A stretch of DNA of 64,000 nucleotides, taken from assembly GCA_900472785.1 (NCBI GenBank), contig UCJH01000040.1, positions 62,001-126,000 on the forward strand. Direction: 5' to 3'. The position numbers and the translations under genes were made by a program. Positions 24,077-32,617 of the stretch are shown here, in pieces (within the stretch, counting starts at the first letter, position 1; every line of letters begins with the position of its first letter). The notes under the pieces are model-generated. The model saw nothing but the letters and a program-made list of their open reading frames with translations, ran no database searches and was not told where the DNA came from. The stretch is from Hyphomicrobiales bacterium. GTDB lineage: Bacteria; Pseudomonadota; Alphaproteobacteria; Rhizobiales; Rhizobiaceae.

Positions 24077-24520
24077 AGGCGTCTTCCTTGAAGCGCGTGG
24101 GTGGATAGCGGACATAGATAGGAACGGCCGCCTCGCGATTGCAGGGGTTCCTAGCGCAAATGTGGCCGGCCGTCACTGTCACTCTAGCATGAAACCGTCC
24201 ATTCTTGACGCGTTCCCAGCTGAAAATCGTGCTTTTTTGCCTGCGGACAGGGCAGGGGGAGCGCCAATGCGGAGATAAAACCACCGTCGCACGGCAGCAG
24301 CAGCGTCGCCAAACGGCCAATAATAATCAATTTCACGTTGAATCTCTTTTGGTTTCCCGTCTGTCGAAAAGTAAAGATTTCATCCGCTGAAATAAGTGTC
24401 GCCGAAAGAAAGAATAAAAAAACCTCCTGAATCGTCCTTCTGCATAGGCGTGCTGAAGTCATGGTGAGTTCAATCCCGCGACTACACCTGAGAGCTTCCG
24501 CCCTTATGAAAGGAGCGACT
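24077..24520. other. Divergent intergenic region, ilvD to secreted protein
   Basis: 444 bases without a supportable gene. It is more AT-rich than its neighbours in 24290-24430, with several short A and T runs, and must hold the promoters for ilvD and for the rightward small secreted protein. I looked for an attenuator-style leader peptide ahead of ilvD and for terminator hairpins and saw none that were convincing. Confidence 0.5.
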
Positions 24521-24841
24521 ATGCATAAAATATTTTCAGCCATCGGCGCTGCAGCCATTGCATTCGGTATCGGTTTCACGGCTGCTGCCCCGGCAACGGC
24601 AGCCCCGCTGATGCCCGTGCAGATCGAAACCAAATCCGACGTCGAAAGCATCAACCATCGCGGCTACTGGCATCGCCGGCATTACTACCGCCATGGTTAC
24701 GAGCGGCGTCATCATCGCAATTACGGTTATCGCCGCCATCATCAGCGCGGCGACTACTACGATGGCGTCGACGGGCGGCGCGGCTACGGCCATCGCCGTC
24801 ATCACGGCTACTATCCGCGGTTCGGCATCTATTTCGACTGA
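24521..24841 (+). CDS. Small secreted His/Tyr/Arg-rich protein
   Basis: 106 residues. AGGAG sits six bases before the ATG. The first 27 or so residues are a signal peptide (MHKIFSAIGAAAIAFGIGF, then AAPATAA). After residue 45 the mature protein is a low-complexity chain of His, Tyr, Arg and Gly, with repeated RRHH and YRRH units (GYERRHHRNYGYRRHHQRGD). Such a chain could bind metal or polyanions, but no function is known to me. Similar small periplasmic proteins are common in Rhizobiaceae. Composition is odd while the reading frame and ribosome site are good. Confidence 0.75.
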   Translation: MHKIFSAIGAAAIAFGIGFTAAAPATAAPLMPVQIETKSDVESINHRGYWHRRHYYRHGYERRHHRNYGYRRHHQRGDYYDGVDGRRGYGHRRHHGYYPRFGIYFD

Positions 24842-25035
24842 GCGTCGTTTGGCGACGGCGGGTACGGATATCCGTGCCCGCCGGGCTTTTCCCAACGATG
24901 TTTTCTTTTGATGCGGTCGCCGGCGGGTCGTTTCGCTGTTTACCGAAATACGCAGTGTTCACCGATCATCGTCTTCTGTGTGTGAACGACAAGGCCCATA
25001 TTGTCTTCAACACTCAAGGTTTCCGTGGGGCTGAA

Positions 25036-25182
25036 ATGACAAGAGAACCGCTTTTCAAAATTGGCGACTTTGCGATCTGGTCGCTCATCCTGGGCAGCGT
25101 CATCGGCTACCAGCTCTGGATCCATGAGAGCGCCGCCCCCTTAACCACGATCGTTGCCGCCGTCGAAGGCGTGGCAGGATAA
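25036..25182 (+). CDS. Possible small single-pass membrane protein
   Basis: 48 residues starting MTREPLFKIGDF, with a probable membrane segment IWSLILGSVIGYQLWI (about residues 13-29) and an Ala/Val-rich tail. GTGGGG lies about five bases upstream. It lies in the 479 bases between the His-rich protein and the hybrid kinase and reads toward the kinase. I recognise no family. The call rests on the hydrophobic segment and the ribosome site; it could be chance. Confidence 0.4.
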   Translation: MTREPLFKIGDFAIWSLILGSVIGYQLWIHESAAPLTTIVAAVEGVAG

Positions 25183-25320
25183 AGCCTTTCGCAGCCGGGC
25201 CATCGCGGCACCCGTTTCCACCGTCTGAAAATAAAACCGATAGGTCATTTGTTGCGTCTCGACGCACAACCCATTGCACTATATTTTCGGTGGCACACCG
25301 AAAAATAGAGGTGATTTGTT

Positions 25321-27798
25321 TTGACGAGCGAAACCGCACTGCCAGCCGCAGCCTATCAGGCATTGTTTGAATCAGCGCCCGGTCTTTATCTCGTCCTCAC
25401 GCGCGAATTCAAGATCGTCGCCGTCAGCGCCGCCTATCTCGAGGCGACGAAGACCAGCCGCGATGCGATCATAGGGCGCGGCATCTTCGACATCTTTCCC
25501 GACAATCCGGACGACCCTGAAGCGACAGGCGTGCGCAATCTGCGCGATTCGCTGCAGCGTGTGGTCGAGACCGGCCGCGGCGATACGATGGCCGTGCAGC
25601 AATACGACATCCGCAAACCTGAATCGGAAGGCGGCGGCTTCGAGGAACGGTTCTGGAGCCCCTTCAACAAGCCGGTCCTGAATGAGGCCGGAGAGATTGC
25701 CTTCATCATTCATCGCGTCGAGGACGTGACGGAATTCATCCGGCTCAAACGCCAGGGCAGCGAACAGAGGAAGGTCAACGACCAGCTGCGAACACGCGCC
25801 GAAAAGATGGAATCCGAGATTTTCCAGAGGGCGCAGGAGGTTGGAGAAGCCAATCGCAAACTGCGCGAGCTCGACCGGCTGAAGACCAGCTTCTTCGCCA
25901 ATATCAGCCATGAACTGCGCACGCCGCTCACCCTTGTGCTCGGGCCTGTCGGCAAGCTTCTCGCCGCGCCGGATCTCGACGGTGCGGCACGCCGGGATCT
26001 GGAGGTGATCCAGAGAAACGCGCGTATCCTGCTCAAGCAGGTGAACGACCTGCTCGACATTTCGAAGCTCGAAGCCGGCCGGTTCGAGATGGACTACGTG
26101 CGCACCGACCTTGCCCGCCTCGTCAAGCTTCTGGCATCGAATTTCGAGACGGTGGCGAGCGATCGCGACATTCGCTACGAGGTTGTCGTTCCGGCGCCGC
26201 TGGTCATGGATGTCGATCATGAGAAGATCGAGCGTATCCTGCTCAACCTCCTGTCCAATGCATTCAAGTTCACGCCGGGCGGCGGCACCGTGCGGATTTC
26301 GCTGGAGAAGAGCGAGAACAGGGCGATCCTCAATATCGACGATACGGGGCCGGGCATTCCGCTTGAAGCGCGCGAGGCGGTTTTCGAGCGGTTCCATCAG
26401 CTTGATCGCGAGCATGCGCCGCAAAAGGGCGGCACGGGGCTTGGCCTTGCCATCGTCCGTGAATTCGTGAACCTCTGTCGGGGCAGCGCGCGGGCCGGGT
26501 CCAGCCCGCAGGGCGGAGCACGCTTTACCGTAGAGCTTCCGTTTCAGGCCCCGCCGGGCACGTCGGTGCGGGAGGATGACGCCGTCGTTGACAGTGGCGC
26601 CGACGTGTCGCTGCTGACCGGATCGGGCAGTCCGTCGGCCCGGCTCGTCGCATCCCAGTCCATGCCGGTCGGCAGCGCGCTCGTCCTGCTCGTCGAGGAC
26701 AATCCAGACATGCGCGGCTATATCGCCGGCCTGCTATCGGACGCCTATCGTATCGAAATGGCGTCGAACGGAAAGGATGGCCTGGAGAAGGCGCGCCAGC
26801 TCCTGCCGGACATCATCGTGACCGACGTCATGATGCCGGTCATGACCGGCGACGAGATGGTACGGCAATTGCTGGCCGATCCCGTCACCCGGGATATACC
26901 GGTGCTGATGCTGACGGCGAAGACCGACGACCAGCTGCAGATGGAAATGTTGCGCGAGGGCGTCGGCGACTATATCGCCAAGCCGTTCGGCATGGAGGAG
27001 TTTCGCGTCAAGGTCGAGCGGCTGACGGCCGAGCGCCGGCGCACCATCGCCGAGCGTGCCGTCCTGCTGCAGAAACTCCTGAAATCGAACCAGGACCTCG
27101 AGCGGTTCGCCTATGCGACCGCCCACGACCTGCGATCGCCGCTGCGCTCCATCGACGTGCTCGCCCAATGGGTCGAGGAGGATGCGGAGGGGACGCTGCA
27201 TCCGCAAAGCGTCGAACACCTGCAGAAGCTGCGCCAGCAGATCAAGCGCATGGAAAAGCTGCTGCGCGATATGCTGGATTATTCCACGCTGGACCAGGCT
27301 TCAGATCGCACGGACGAGATCGTCAAGGGAGGCGCGCTGCTCAATGACATTCTGGCACTGCTCGATCCGCCGGCCGGATTTGACGTGCAGGCATCGGACG
27401 CATTCCGCAAATTATCCCTCCAACGGATGCCGCTGCAGCAGGTGTTTTACAATCTGGTCCAGAACGCGATCCGGCACCATGACGGCGAGACCGGCCGGAT
27501 CGATCTCGACGTCGAGACCGTGGGCCCGCGCTATGCCTTCACCGTCTGCGACGACGGGCCGGGCATCGACCCGAAGTATCACCAGAAAATCTTCGACATG
27601 TTTCAGACTCTGAAACCAAAATCGCAAAAAGACAGCAGCGGGATGGGTTTGGCATTGATTCAAAAGCTCGTTTCCATGCACGGTGGCGAGGTGACGCTGG
27701 AATCAGCGCCGGGAAAGGGCGCCTGCTTCCGGTTTACCTGGCCGCGCCTTTCGGCCCAGGAACAGCGGCAGCAGGAGGACAGACACGGATATGCCTGA
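25321..27798 (+). CDS. Hybrid histidine kinase with two kinase cores and an internal receiver
   Basis: 825 residues from a TTG start, supported by GAGGTGA about seven bases upstream. Order: PAS domain (about 10-140); coiled coil; first HisKA with His197 ([13 protein letters not shown]); first HATPase ([30 protein letters not shown]); receiver (about 460-575) with [14 protein letters not shown]; second HisKA-like motif [16 protein letters not shown] (about 600); second HATPase ([25 protein letters not shown]). No membrane segment is seen, so it is a cytoplasmic sensor with unknown signal. The second core resembles phytochrome-type kinases and likely phosphorylates the next gene product, whose start overlaps its stop by eight bases. 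Confidence 0.9.
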   Translation: MTSETALPAAAYQALFESAPGLYLVLTREFKIVAVSAAYLEATKTSRDAIIGRGIFDIFPDNPDDPEATGVRNLRDSLQRVVETGRGDTMAVQQYDIRKPESEGGGFEERFWSPFNKPVLNEAGEIAFIIHRVEDVTEFIRLKRQGSEQRKVNDQLRTRAEKMESEIFQRAQEVGEANRKLRELDRLKTSFFANISHELRTPLTLVLGPVGKLLAAPDLDGAARRDLEVIQRNARILLKQVNDLLDISKLEAGRFEMDYVRTDLARLVKLLASNFETVASDRDIRYEVVVPAPLVMDVDHEKIERILLNLLSNAFKFTPGGGTVRISLEKSENRAILNIDDTGPGIPLEAREAVFERFHQLDREHAPQKGGTGLGLAIVREFVNLCRGSARAGSSPQGGARFTVELPFQAPPGTSVREDDAVVDSGADVSLLTGSGSPSARLVASQSMPVGSALVLLVEDNPDMRGYIAGLLSDAYRIEMASNGKDGLEKARQLLPDIIVTDVMMPVMTGDEMVRQLLADPVTRDIPVLMLTAKTDDQLQMEMLREGVGDYIAKPFGMEEFRVKVERLTAERRRTIAERAVLLQKLLKSNQDLERFAYATAHDLRSPLRSIDVLAQWVEEDAEGTLHPQSVEHLQKLRQQIKRMEKLLRDMLDYSTLDQASDRTDEIVKGGALLNDILALLDPPAGFDVQASDAFRKLSLQRMPLQQVFYNLVQNAIRHHDGETGRIDLDVETVGPRYAFTVCDDGPGIDPKYHQKIFDMFQTLKPKSQKDSSGMGLALIQKLVSMHGGEVTLESAPGKGACFRFTWPRLSAQEQRQQEDRHGYA

Positions 27799-28207
27799 CA
27801 AGAATGTTGATGTGCTGATCGTCGAGGACAGTGAAATCGATATGCAGGCGGTTCTGCGTGCCTTTCGCAGGGCCAATATCACCAGCCAGACGCATCAGGC
27901 CTGCGATGGCGTCGAGGCGCTCGACATGCTGCGGGGGACGGGCGGCAGGCTGCCGCTGCCGCAACCCTGCCTGATCCTGCTCGACATCAACATGCCGCGC
28001 ATGGACGGCATCTCCATGCTCGACGAACTGCGCGACGACGAAGACATCCGCGACAGCATTGTCTTCATGCTGACCACCTCCGGTCACGTGGCGGACCGGA
28101 AGGCGGCCTACGAGCGCAACGTCGCCGGCTATTTCCTGAAAGAGAACCTCGCGCCGCTGGTCGAGATGCTGAAACCCTACTGCCAGGGCAACGAATTTCC
28201 CATTTGA
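27791..28207 (+). CDS. Rcp1-like single-domain response regulator
   Basis: 138 residues, a lone receiver. Acidic pocket [10 protein letters not shown], phospho-acceptor in [13 protein letters not shown], and the extended [28 protein letters not shown] region typical of Rcp1 partners of phytochrome-like kinases. There is no output domain, so it works by protein contact or as a phosphorelay step. The ATG lies within the last codons of the hybrid kinase, which implies coupled translation and a shared pathway. Confidence 0.9.
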   Translation: MPDKNVDVLIVEDSEIDMQAVLRAFRRANITSQTHQACDGVEALDMLRGTGGRLPLPQPCLILLDINMPRMDGISMLDELRDDEDIRDSIVFMLTTSGHVADRKAAYERNVAGYFLKENLAPLVEMLKPYCQGNEFPI

Positions 28208-28317
28208 GGGCGCAAGACGGCCGTCAGCGACGAGATGGGGCGGGACGTGCGCACCGGGCGCCGGGATGATGCAAATCCATGATAGTTTTACTTGACCGGA
28301 TGCTTTGCGCAAAAGCA

Positions 28318-28347
28318 AAGGGCTCAGCGACGTCTCGCTAAGCCCTT
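28318..28347 (-). terminator. Terminator downstream of tRNA-Val
   Basis: AAGGGCT and AGCCCTT form an outer 7-bp stem, with inner AGCG/CGCT arms and a 6-base loop. Read on the minus strand it follows the tRNA by about eight bases and is followed by TTTGCTTTT. It also lies between the response regulator and the tRNA and may block read-through from the left. Confidence 0.6.
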
Positions 28348-28355
28348 GAAAAGGA

Positions 28356-28430
<75 letters not shown>

Positions 28431-28537
28431 ATCCGATGTCGGCGCATAGATCACAAAACCTCTTGTGGCGTCAATAGCCTTTTACCGGCTTTTTGCCAGG
28501 AAGTTTTGCGACCTTCCGGACGCCTTGCACGGCAGGC

Positions 28538-28900
28538 TTATGCGGCCAGCATTTTGTTTACTTCGTCCACCAGATCGCGCAGATGGAACGGCTTCGACAG
28601 GACCTTGGCATCCTTCGGCGCTTTCGAATCAGGGTTCAATGCAACGGCGGCGAAGCCGGTGATGAACATGACCTTGAGATCCGGATCCAGTTCCGTCGCG
28701 CGGCGCGCCAGCTCGATGCCATCCATTTCCGGCATGACGATGTCGGTCAGGAGCAGGGAGAAGGGTTCTTCGCGCAGCCGGTCATAGGCGCTGGCGCCAT
28801 TGTCGTACGACATCACCTTGTAGCCGGCCTTTTCCAGGGCCTTCACGAGAAAGCGGCGCATGTCGTTGTCGTCTTCGGCAAGGAGGATTTTTGGACTCAT
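28538..28900 (-). CDS. cpdR: Cell-cycle response regulator CpdR
   Basis: 120 residues, a stand-alone receiver: LLAEDDNDMRRFLVKALEKAG, acceptor LLLTDIVMPEMDG and the C-terminal KPFHLRDLVDEVNKML, which I recognise from rhizobial and Caulobacter CpdR. In those bacteria unphosphorylated CpdR directs ClpXP to cell-cycle proteins, with phosphate arriving through the CckA-ChpT relay. I chose the ATG at 28900 because family members begin at about this point; an in-frame ATG at 28924 adds eight residues, and neither has a strong ribosome site. Confidence 0.9.
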   Translation of the reverse strand: MSPKILLAEDDNDMRRFLVKALEKAGYKVMSYDNGASAYDRLREEPFSLLLTDIVMPEMDGIELARRATELDPDLKVMFITGFAAVALNPDSKAPKDAKVLSKPFHLRDLVDEVNKMLAA

Positions 28901-29093
28901 GGGTTCAGCCGTTGCTACTTCCATCTAAATGTTGGGAATTGCGGAGCCTTCATGAAACCGCATGTGGGTAAATATCCGGTGAAGACTTGAGGTCAAGTCC
29001 TCGTGCCCGTCGGGATCGACTATGGACACAGATGCCACCAACTGGCAACATACACGAAGCACCCAGATTATGACATGGTAAAAAAGGGCTCAG

Positions 29094-29978
29094 ATGGCGG
29101 ACGACGTCTGCGAAACCGACCTGTTCGAGGTCCGAGAGCCGAAAACGCAGCGTATCCCCTTCGTTTTCAATTCTCCCCACAGCGGTAGGGTCTATCCGGC
29201 GGATTTTCTTCGACAGTCGCGCCTGGACGCCATGTCCATCCGCCGCTCGGAAGATCACTATGTCGACGAACTGTTCCATTTCGTAACGGATCTCGGCGCG
29301 CCGCTTCTGATGGCGCATTTCCCGCGGGCTTTTCTCGATGTCAATCGCGAACCCTACGAGCTCGATCCGCGGATGTTCGATGGCCCCTTGCCGCCGCACG
29401 CCAATATCAGCTCCATGCGCGTTGCCGGCGGTCTCGGCACGGTGCCGCGGCTGGTGGCGGAAAACATGGAGATTTACGGGCGGCGCCTTCCCGTCGACGA
29501 GGCGCTGACGCGCATCGAGCAAATCTACAAGCCCTACCATGCCTGCCTGCGACGCCTGATCGCCCGGACGCATGTGCAGTTCGGCCTGTCGGTGCTGATC
29601 GATTGCCATTCCATGCCGGGCAATATCCGGGTGGCCGGCAGCAGCCAGCGTCCGGATTTCATCATCGGCGACCGGTACGGCACCAGTGCCTCGGCCGAGT
29701 TGTCGCGCACCGCCGTGGCGTTGCTTGAGGATTTGGGCTTCTCCGTCGCCCGCAACAAGCCCTATGCCGGCGGCTTCATCACCGAGCATTACGGACGCCC
29801 GGCGCGGGGGCTGCATGCCCTGCAGATCGAGATCAATCGCGGGCTCTATGTCGATGAGACGTCGCTGCGCAAAAAGCCGGGTTTCGCGGAGCTCGCGCTT
29901 GCGATCGCGACTTTCCTTTCGGGCCTGGCGACACATGTCGAAGCCTATCCCGAAACCACGGCGCTCGCTGCCGAATAG
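29094..29978 (+). CDS. N-formylglutamate amidohydrolase family protein
   Basis: 294 residues. Conserved stretches are VFNSPHSGRVYP, the DVNREPYELDP region, LIDCHSMPG and YGRPARGLHALQIEINRGLY. The family removes formyl groups from N-formylglutamate (last step of one histidine degradation route) or cleaves related formyl-amino acids. No other hut genes are adjacent, so the histidine link is uncertain. The start at 29094 has AAAAGGG upstream. It has no signal peptide and should be cytoplasmic. Confidence 0.88.
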   Translation: MADDVCETDLFEVREPKTQRIPFVFNSPHSGRVYPADFLRQSRLDAMSIRRSEDHYVDELFHFVTDLGAPLLMAHFPRAFLDVNREPYELDPRMFDGPLPPHANISSMRVAGGLGTVPRLVAENMEIYGRRLPVDEALTRIEQIYKPYHACLRRLIARTHVQFGLSVLIDCHSMPGNIRVAGSSQRPDFIIGDRYGTSASAELSRTAVALLEDLGFSVARNKPYAGGFITEHYGRPARGLHALQIEINRGLYVDETSLRKKPGFAELALAIATFLSGLATHVEAYPETTALAAE

Positions 29979-30069
29979 GCCATTCTCCGACGATTTCTGC
30001 AGGAAACGCACACTCGGGCGGGCGCGTCTGATGGATGTGGAACTGAGGGCATTTGGCGATCAAAAGGCC

Positions 30070-30150
30070 AAAAAAAACCGCGCCTGTGGCGCGGCTAAGT
30101 CTAGGGAGGAAACACCCAAGGAGGGTATTTACAGCCACAAGTGACTGTAA
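30070..30150 (-). ncRNA. mmgR: Candidate trans-acting small RNA, alpha-r8/MmgR-like
   Basis: Read leftward, the element has a 5' hairpin (30129-30150; TTACAG/CTGTAA arms plus CAC/GTG), a second small stem (ACCC/GGGT, 30114-30126), the unpaired motif TTTCCTCCCT (30103-30112), and a terminator: stem CCGCGCC/GGCGCGG (30078-30094) followed by eight Us. A TTGACA box at 30178-30183 lies about 30 bases before the expected 5' end. The roughly 80-nt size and CU-rich anti-Shine-Dalgarno motif fit my memory of MmgR, which limits polyhydroxybutyrate granules in Sinorhizobium. Family name is by recall; the RNA itself is well supported by structure. Confidence 0.75.
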
Positions 30151-30177
30151 GAAAAAATTAATATTGCAGCGCACCAT

Positions 30178-30184
30178 TGTCAAG
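30178..30184 (-). promoter_or_regulatory. -35 box of the small RNA
   Basis: CTTGACA on the minus strand, the rhizobial housekeeping -35 form, is placed about 28-34 bases before the inferred RNA start. The matching -10 region is AT-rich (ATTAATTTT) but not a clear consensus. Confidence 0.5.
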
Positions 30185-30423
30185 CGGAAAACCGGGTTGC
30201 CTTCGCAGTGCGGCAATTTTGGCCGTGAGCAATTTCTCAGGTTTCGGACAAAAATACACAATTTTGACGCTGAATGAGGGACGTGCATCCGATTCCGCGA
30301 CACGGTTGAGCGATTTTAAAGCGCAGGTGCGATATTTTTTCGTTTTTGCCGCGATTGTTTTTCTTTTCAAAAAAATGGTCTAAGCAGGATCAACGCCCCT
30401 CCATCCTTTCAAGACGAGGTTCC

Positions 30424-31197
30424 ATGCTTCCGGATCGTGACTTTTTCAATCGTCTCGCGGATGCCGCGAAGGCGGAGACCCTGCCGCGGTTCCGCAGCGG
30501 CACCAGCGTTGCCAACAAGGAGGCCGGCGGTTTCGATCCGGTCACAGAGGGCGACCGCGCCGCCGAAGCGGCGATCCGTGCGCTGATCGAGGCGCATTTC
30601 CCCGATCACGGCATTCTGGGTGAAGAGTTCGGAAATGTCGGTCTCGACCGCGACTATGTCTGGGTCATCGACCCGATCGACGGTACACGCGCCTTCATCT
30701 CGGGGCTGCCGGTCTGGGGAACGCTGATCGGCCTCTACCACAAGGGCGACGCCGTCATGGGACTGATGGATCAGCCCTTTACCGGAGAGCGGTTCTTTGC
30801 CGACGGACGGCAGGCGTTTTACAACGGTCCGGGCGGCGACAAGGTGATAACGACGCGTCCGTGCAAGGACCTTTCCGAAGCGATCCTGTTCACGACTTCT
30901 CCACATCTCTACAAGGACGACATCAAGACCCGTTTCGAGACGGTGCAGGACAAGGTGCAACTGGCGCGCTACGGCTGCGATTGCTACGCCTTTGCGCTGC
31001 TTGCCTCCGGCCATATCGATCTGGTCATCGAATGCGGGCTGAAGCCCTATGATGTCGGCGGCCTCATACCGCTCATCGAACAGGCGGGCGGCATCGTTAC
31101 CGACTGGAACGGCGGCCCGGCCGAAATGGGCGGCGAGATCATCGCTGCCGGCAGCGCCGAAATCCATGCGCAGGCGCTGGCCATCCTCAAGGGCTGA
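30424..31197 (+). CDS. hisN: Histidinol-phosphatase (inositol monophosphatase family)
   Basis: 257 residues from the ATG at 30424, with GAGG six bases upstream. Metal-binding motifs of the IMPase superfamily are complete: LGEEFGN, WVIDPIDGTRAFISG and the C-terminal YDVGGLIPLIEQAGG. The GLPVWGTLIGL and FADGRQAF segments resemble HisN-type histidinol-phosphate phosphatases of alphaproteobacteria, so the last phosphate removal before histidinol is the likely role. Inositol-phosphate or 3'-phosphoadenosine phosphatase activity cannot be excluded from sequence. Confidence 0.85.
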   Translation: MLPDRDFFNRLADAAKAETLPRFRSGTSVANKEAGGFDPVTEGDRAAEAAIRALIEAHFPDHGILGEEFGNVGLDRDYVWVIDPIDGTRAFISGLPVWGTLIGLYHKGDAVMGLMDQPFTGERFFADGRQAFYNGPGGDKVITTRPCKDLSEAILFTTSPHLYKDDIKTRFETVQDKVQLARYGCDCYAFALLASGHIDLVIECGLKPYDVGGLIPLIEQAGGIVTDWNGGPAEMGGEIIAAGSAEIHAQALAILKG

Positions 31198-31215
31198 GGC
31201 CTCGCCGTAGCTGCT

Positions 31216-32199
31216 CTACTCCGCGGCGCCGGCGAGGTCGGCCATGTCCTCGTCGCTGCCGGGGATGAACGCCTCGATCGCGGCGATCGCCTGGGCGCGA
31301 TAGTGGTCGGCCTCCTGCAGCAGTTCATGACGCGCACCATCGATCGGGATCATGTGCCCGGCGCGGAAATTCCGGGCGATATTCTCGACCGCCAGATGCG
31401 GCACCAGCCTGTCCTGCGTCGGTGCGAGCACGATCGTCGGCACGCGGATCGTCGTCAGGTGCTCGCGCCGCGAGACGCGCCGGATAGCCTTGAACGTCTC
31501 GTGCAGCCAGCGCGCCGTCGGCGGCCCCATGGCCAGCTGCGGCCGCGCAGTCGTCAAGGCCGTGTTGCGGGCAAAGCGACGCGGATCGCTGGTCAGCAGG
31601 TTCTTCTCGAAGGGCAGCGAACCACGATCGCGCTTCAACGGCAGGAAACCGAGGCCGACGGCGCTGAGCGTGGCTGCAAGAACGCCGATCAGTCCCTGGC
31701 CGATGGCTTGCGCGCCGAGCGCCACGAACGGGGCGCAGACGACCAGCCGGTCGATGCGGCTTGCCATCAGCGGTGCGTGCGACAGCGCAATCAGCGCACC
31801 CATGGAATGGGCGACCATGAAAAAGGGCAGGCGCGTATCGGGCAGCACGATCTGCTCGAGAAAGGTCGAGAGATCCTTTTCATAGTCAGCGAAACGTCGG
31901 ACATGGCCACGTCGCGGTTCCTTCAGCATCCGGTCCGAGCCGCCCTGGCCGCGCCAGTCGAAGGTGGCGACCCAGAGGCCGCGGGCGTTGAACTCGGAAA
32001 TCGTCTCGTAGTACTTCTCGATGGATTCGTTGCGGCCCTGCAGAAGCACGACCGTGCCGCGGGCCACCTGTGCATCGCTGCGAAAGATCGCATAGCGGAT
32101 TTTCTTGCCGTCGACGCCGGTGAAGAAACCCGCCGTTATATTGCCGGGCGCCGAATGGGGCATGGGGTTTTCAATCGAGGAGTAGAGGATGTCCGTCAT
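31216..32199 (-). CDS. Alpha/beta hydrolase, lysophospholipase (PldB)-like
   Basis: 327 residues from ATG 32199. The nucleophile elbow is VAHSMGAL (Ser near 134), oxyanion region LLQGRNESIEKYYE and the late APTQDRLVP and ARHELLQE give the Asp and His. These features match the monoglyceride lipase / lysophospholipase PldB family. No signal peptide is seen. The start is uncertain: a TTG at 32247 would add 16 residues, and no strong ribosome site marks either. A strong minus-strand terminator hairpin lies just upstream, see the entry at 32285. Confidence 0.85.
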   Translation of the reverse strand: MTDILYSSIENPMPHSAPGNITAGFFTGVDGKKIRYAIFRSDAQVARGTVVLLQGRNESIEKYYETISEFNARGLWVATFDWRGQGGSDRMLKEPRRGHVRRFADYEKDLSTFLEQIVLPDTRLPFFMVAHSMGALIALSHAPLMASRIDRLVVCAPFVALGAQAIGQGLIGVLAATLSAVGLGFLPLKRDRGSLPFEKNLLTSDPRRFARNTALTTARPQLAMGPPTARWLHETFKAIRRVSRREHLTTIRVPTIVLAPTQDRLVPHLAVENIARNFRAGHMIPIDGARHELLQEADHYRAQAIAAIEAFIPGSDEDMADLAGAAE

Positions 32200-32274
32200 G
32201 GGCAGGGGATCGTCCGCACGTCTGGCTGGCAAAGGTCTGATGTCCAAGGGATAGGCCCTGGTTCCCGGCGCGTC

Positions 32275-32322
32275 AAAGAAAAAAGGCCGGAAACGGTGGG
32301 CGAACCCGATGCCGTTCCGGCC
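32275..32322 (-). terminator. Strong minus-strand terminator with no gene behind it
   Basis: GGCCGGAAACGG (32285-32296) pairs with CCGTTCCGGCC (32312-32322), with one bulged A and an inner GGG/CCC stem. Read on the minus strand it is followed by TTTTTTCTTTG. No minus-strand protein gene ends here; the hydrolase begins downstream at 32199. It is therefore the end of a small RNA or an attenuator in the hydrolase leader. Confidence 0.65.
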
Positions 32323-32482
32323 CTACAAAGCTGAAGGAGAAGGGACATTCACTTCAGCGCCGGAACATTTTCGTTCCGATGATGAGGTTTTACGCGAGAC
32401 CGAATGAATACGGGCCGAACCGCTCGTTCATCGACGGTTAATCTGCGGCCGAAAACGATTGTCGGAAAGCTGAAAAAAACCT

Positions 32483-32511
32483 CTTGAAGCCGGCAAAATC
32501 AATTCCCATCT
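32483..32511 (+). promoter_or_regulatory. RpoH-type heat-shock promoter of ibpA
   Basis: CTTGAA (32483-32488, within CTCTTGAA) is followed after exactly 17 bases by CCATCT (32506-32511). This fits the alphaproteobacterial RpoH consensus CTTGAA-N17-CCANAT except for one base. The expected start near 32518 gives a leader of about 100 bases to the ibpA ATG. Confidence 0.75.
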
Positions 32512-32550
32512 GTTGATCACGGTTGCCGAAGACGGGGCCGTATAACCGGT

Positions 32551-32617
32551 TCTGCCGCAGCCTTTGAATGGGGTGGCAGCGCCTTCAACGCAAACTCGTT
32601 GCTCTCAAGAGGACACC
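32551..32617 (+). promoter_or_regulatory. ROSE-type RNA thermometer ahead of ibpA
   Basis: Just before the ATG, TTGCTCTCAAGAGGACA can fold so that TTGCT/CTCT covers the ribosome site AGAGGA; this is the hallmark of ROSE elements of rhizobial small heat-shock genes. Upstream stems include CTGCC/GGCAG (32552-32579) and CAACG/CGTTG (around 32587-32602). Such leaders block translation until heat melts the last hairpin. Position, length of leader and the UUGCU motif all agree. Confidence 0.7.

Noticed and set aside
24536..24895. Minus-strand frame opposite the His-rich protein
   Set aside because: It is the antisense of repetitive codons, has a low-complexity Val/Ala/Met product and lacks a ribosome site, whereas the plus-strand frame has a good signal peptide and AGGAG.
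25100..25363. Minus-strand frame across the hybrid kinase promoter region
   Set aside because: It overlaps the ribosome site and start of the kinase, has no ribosome site of its own and no recognisable motif.
28208..28317. Possible second small RNA between the response regulator and the tRNA
   Set aside because: Only the terminator of the tRNA is seen; no promoter-like boxes or further structure support a separate transcript.
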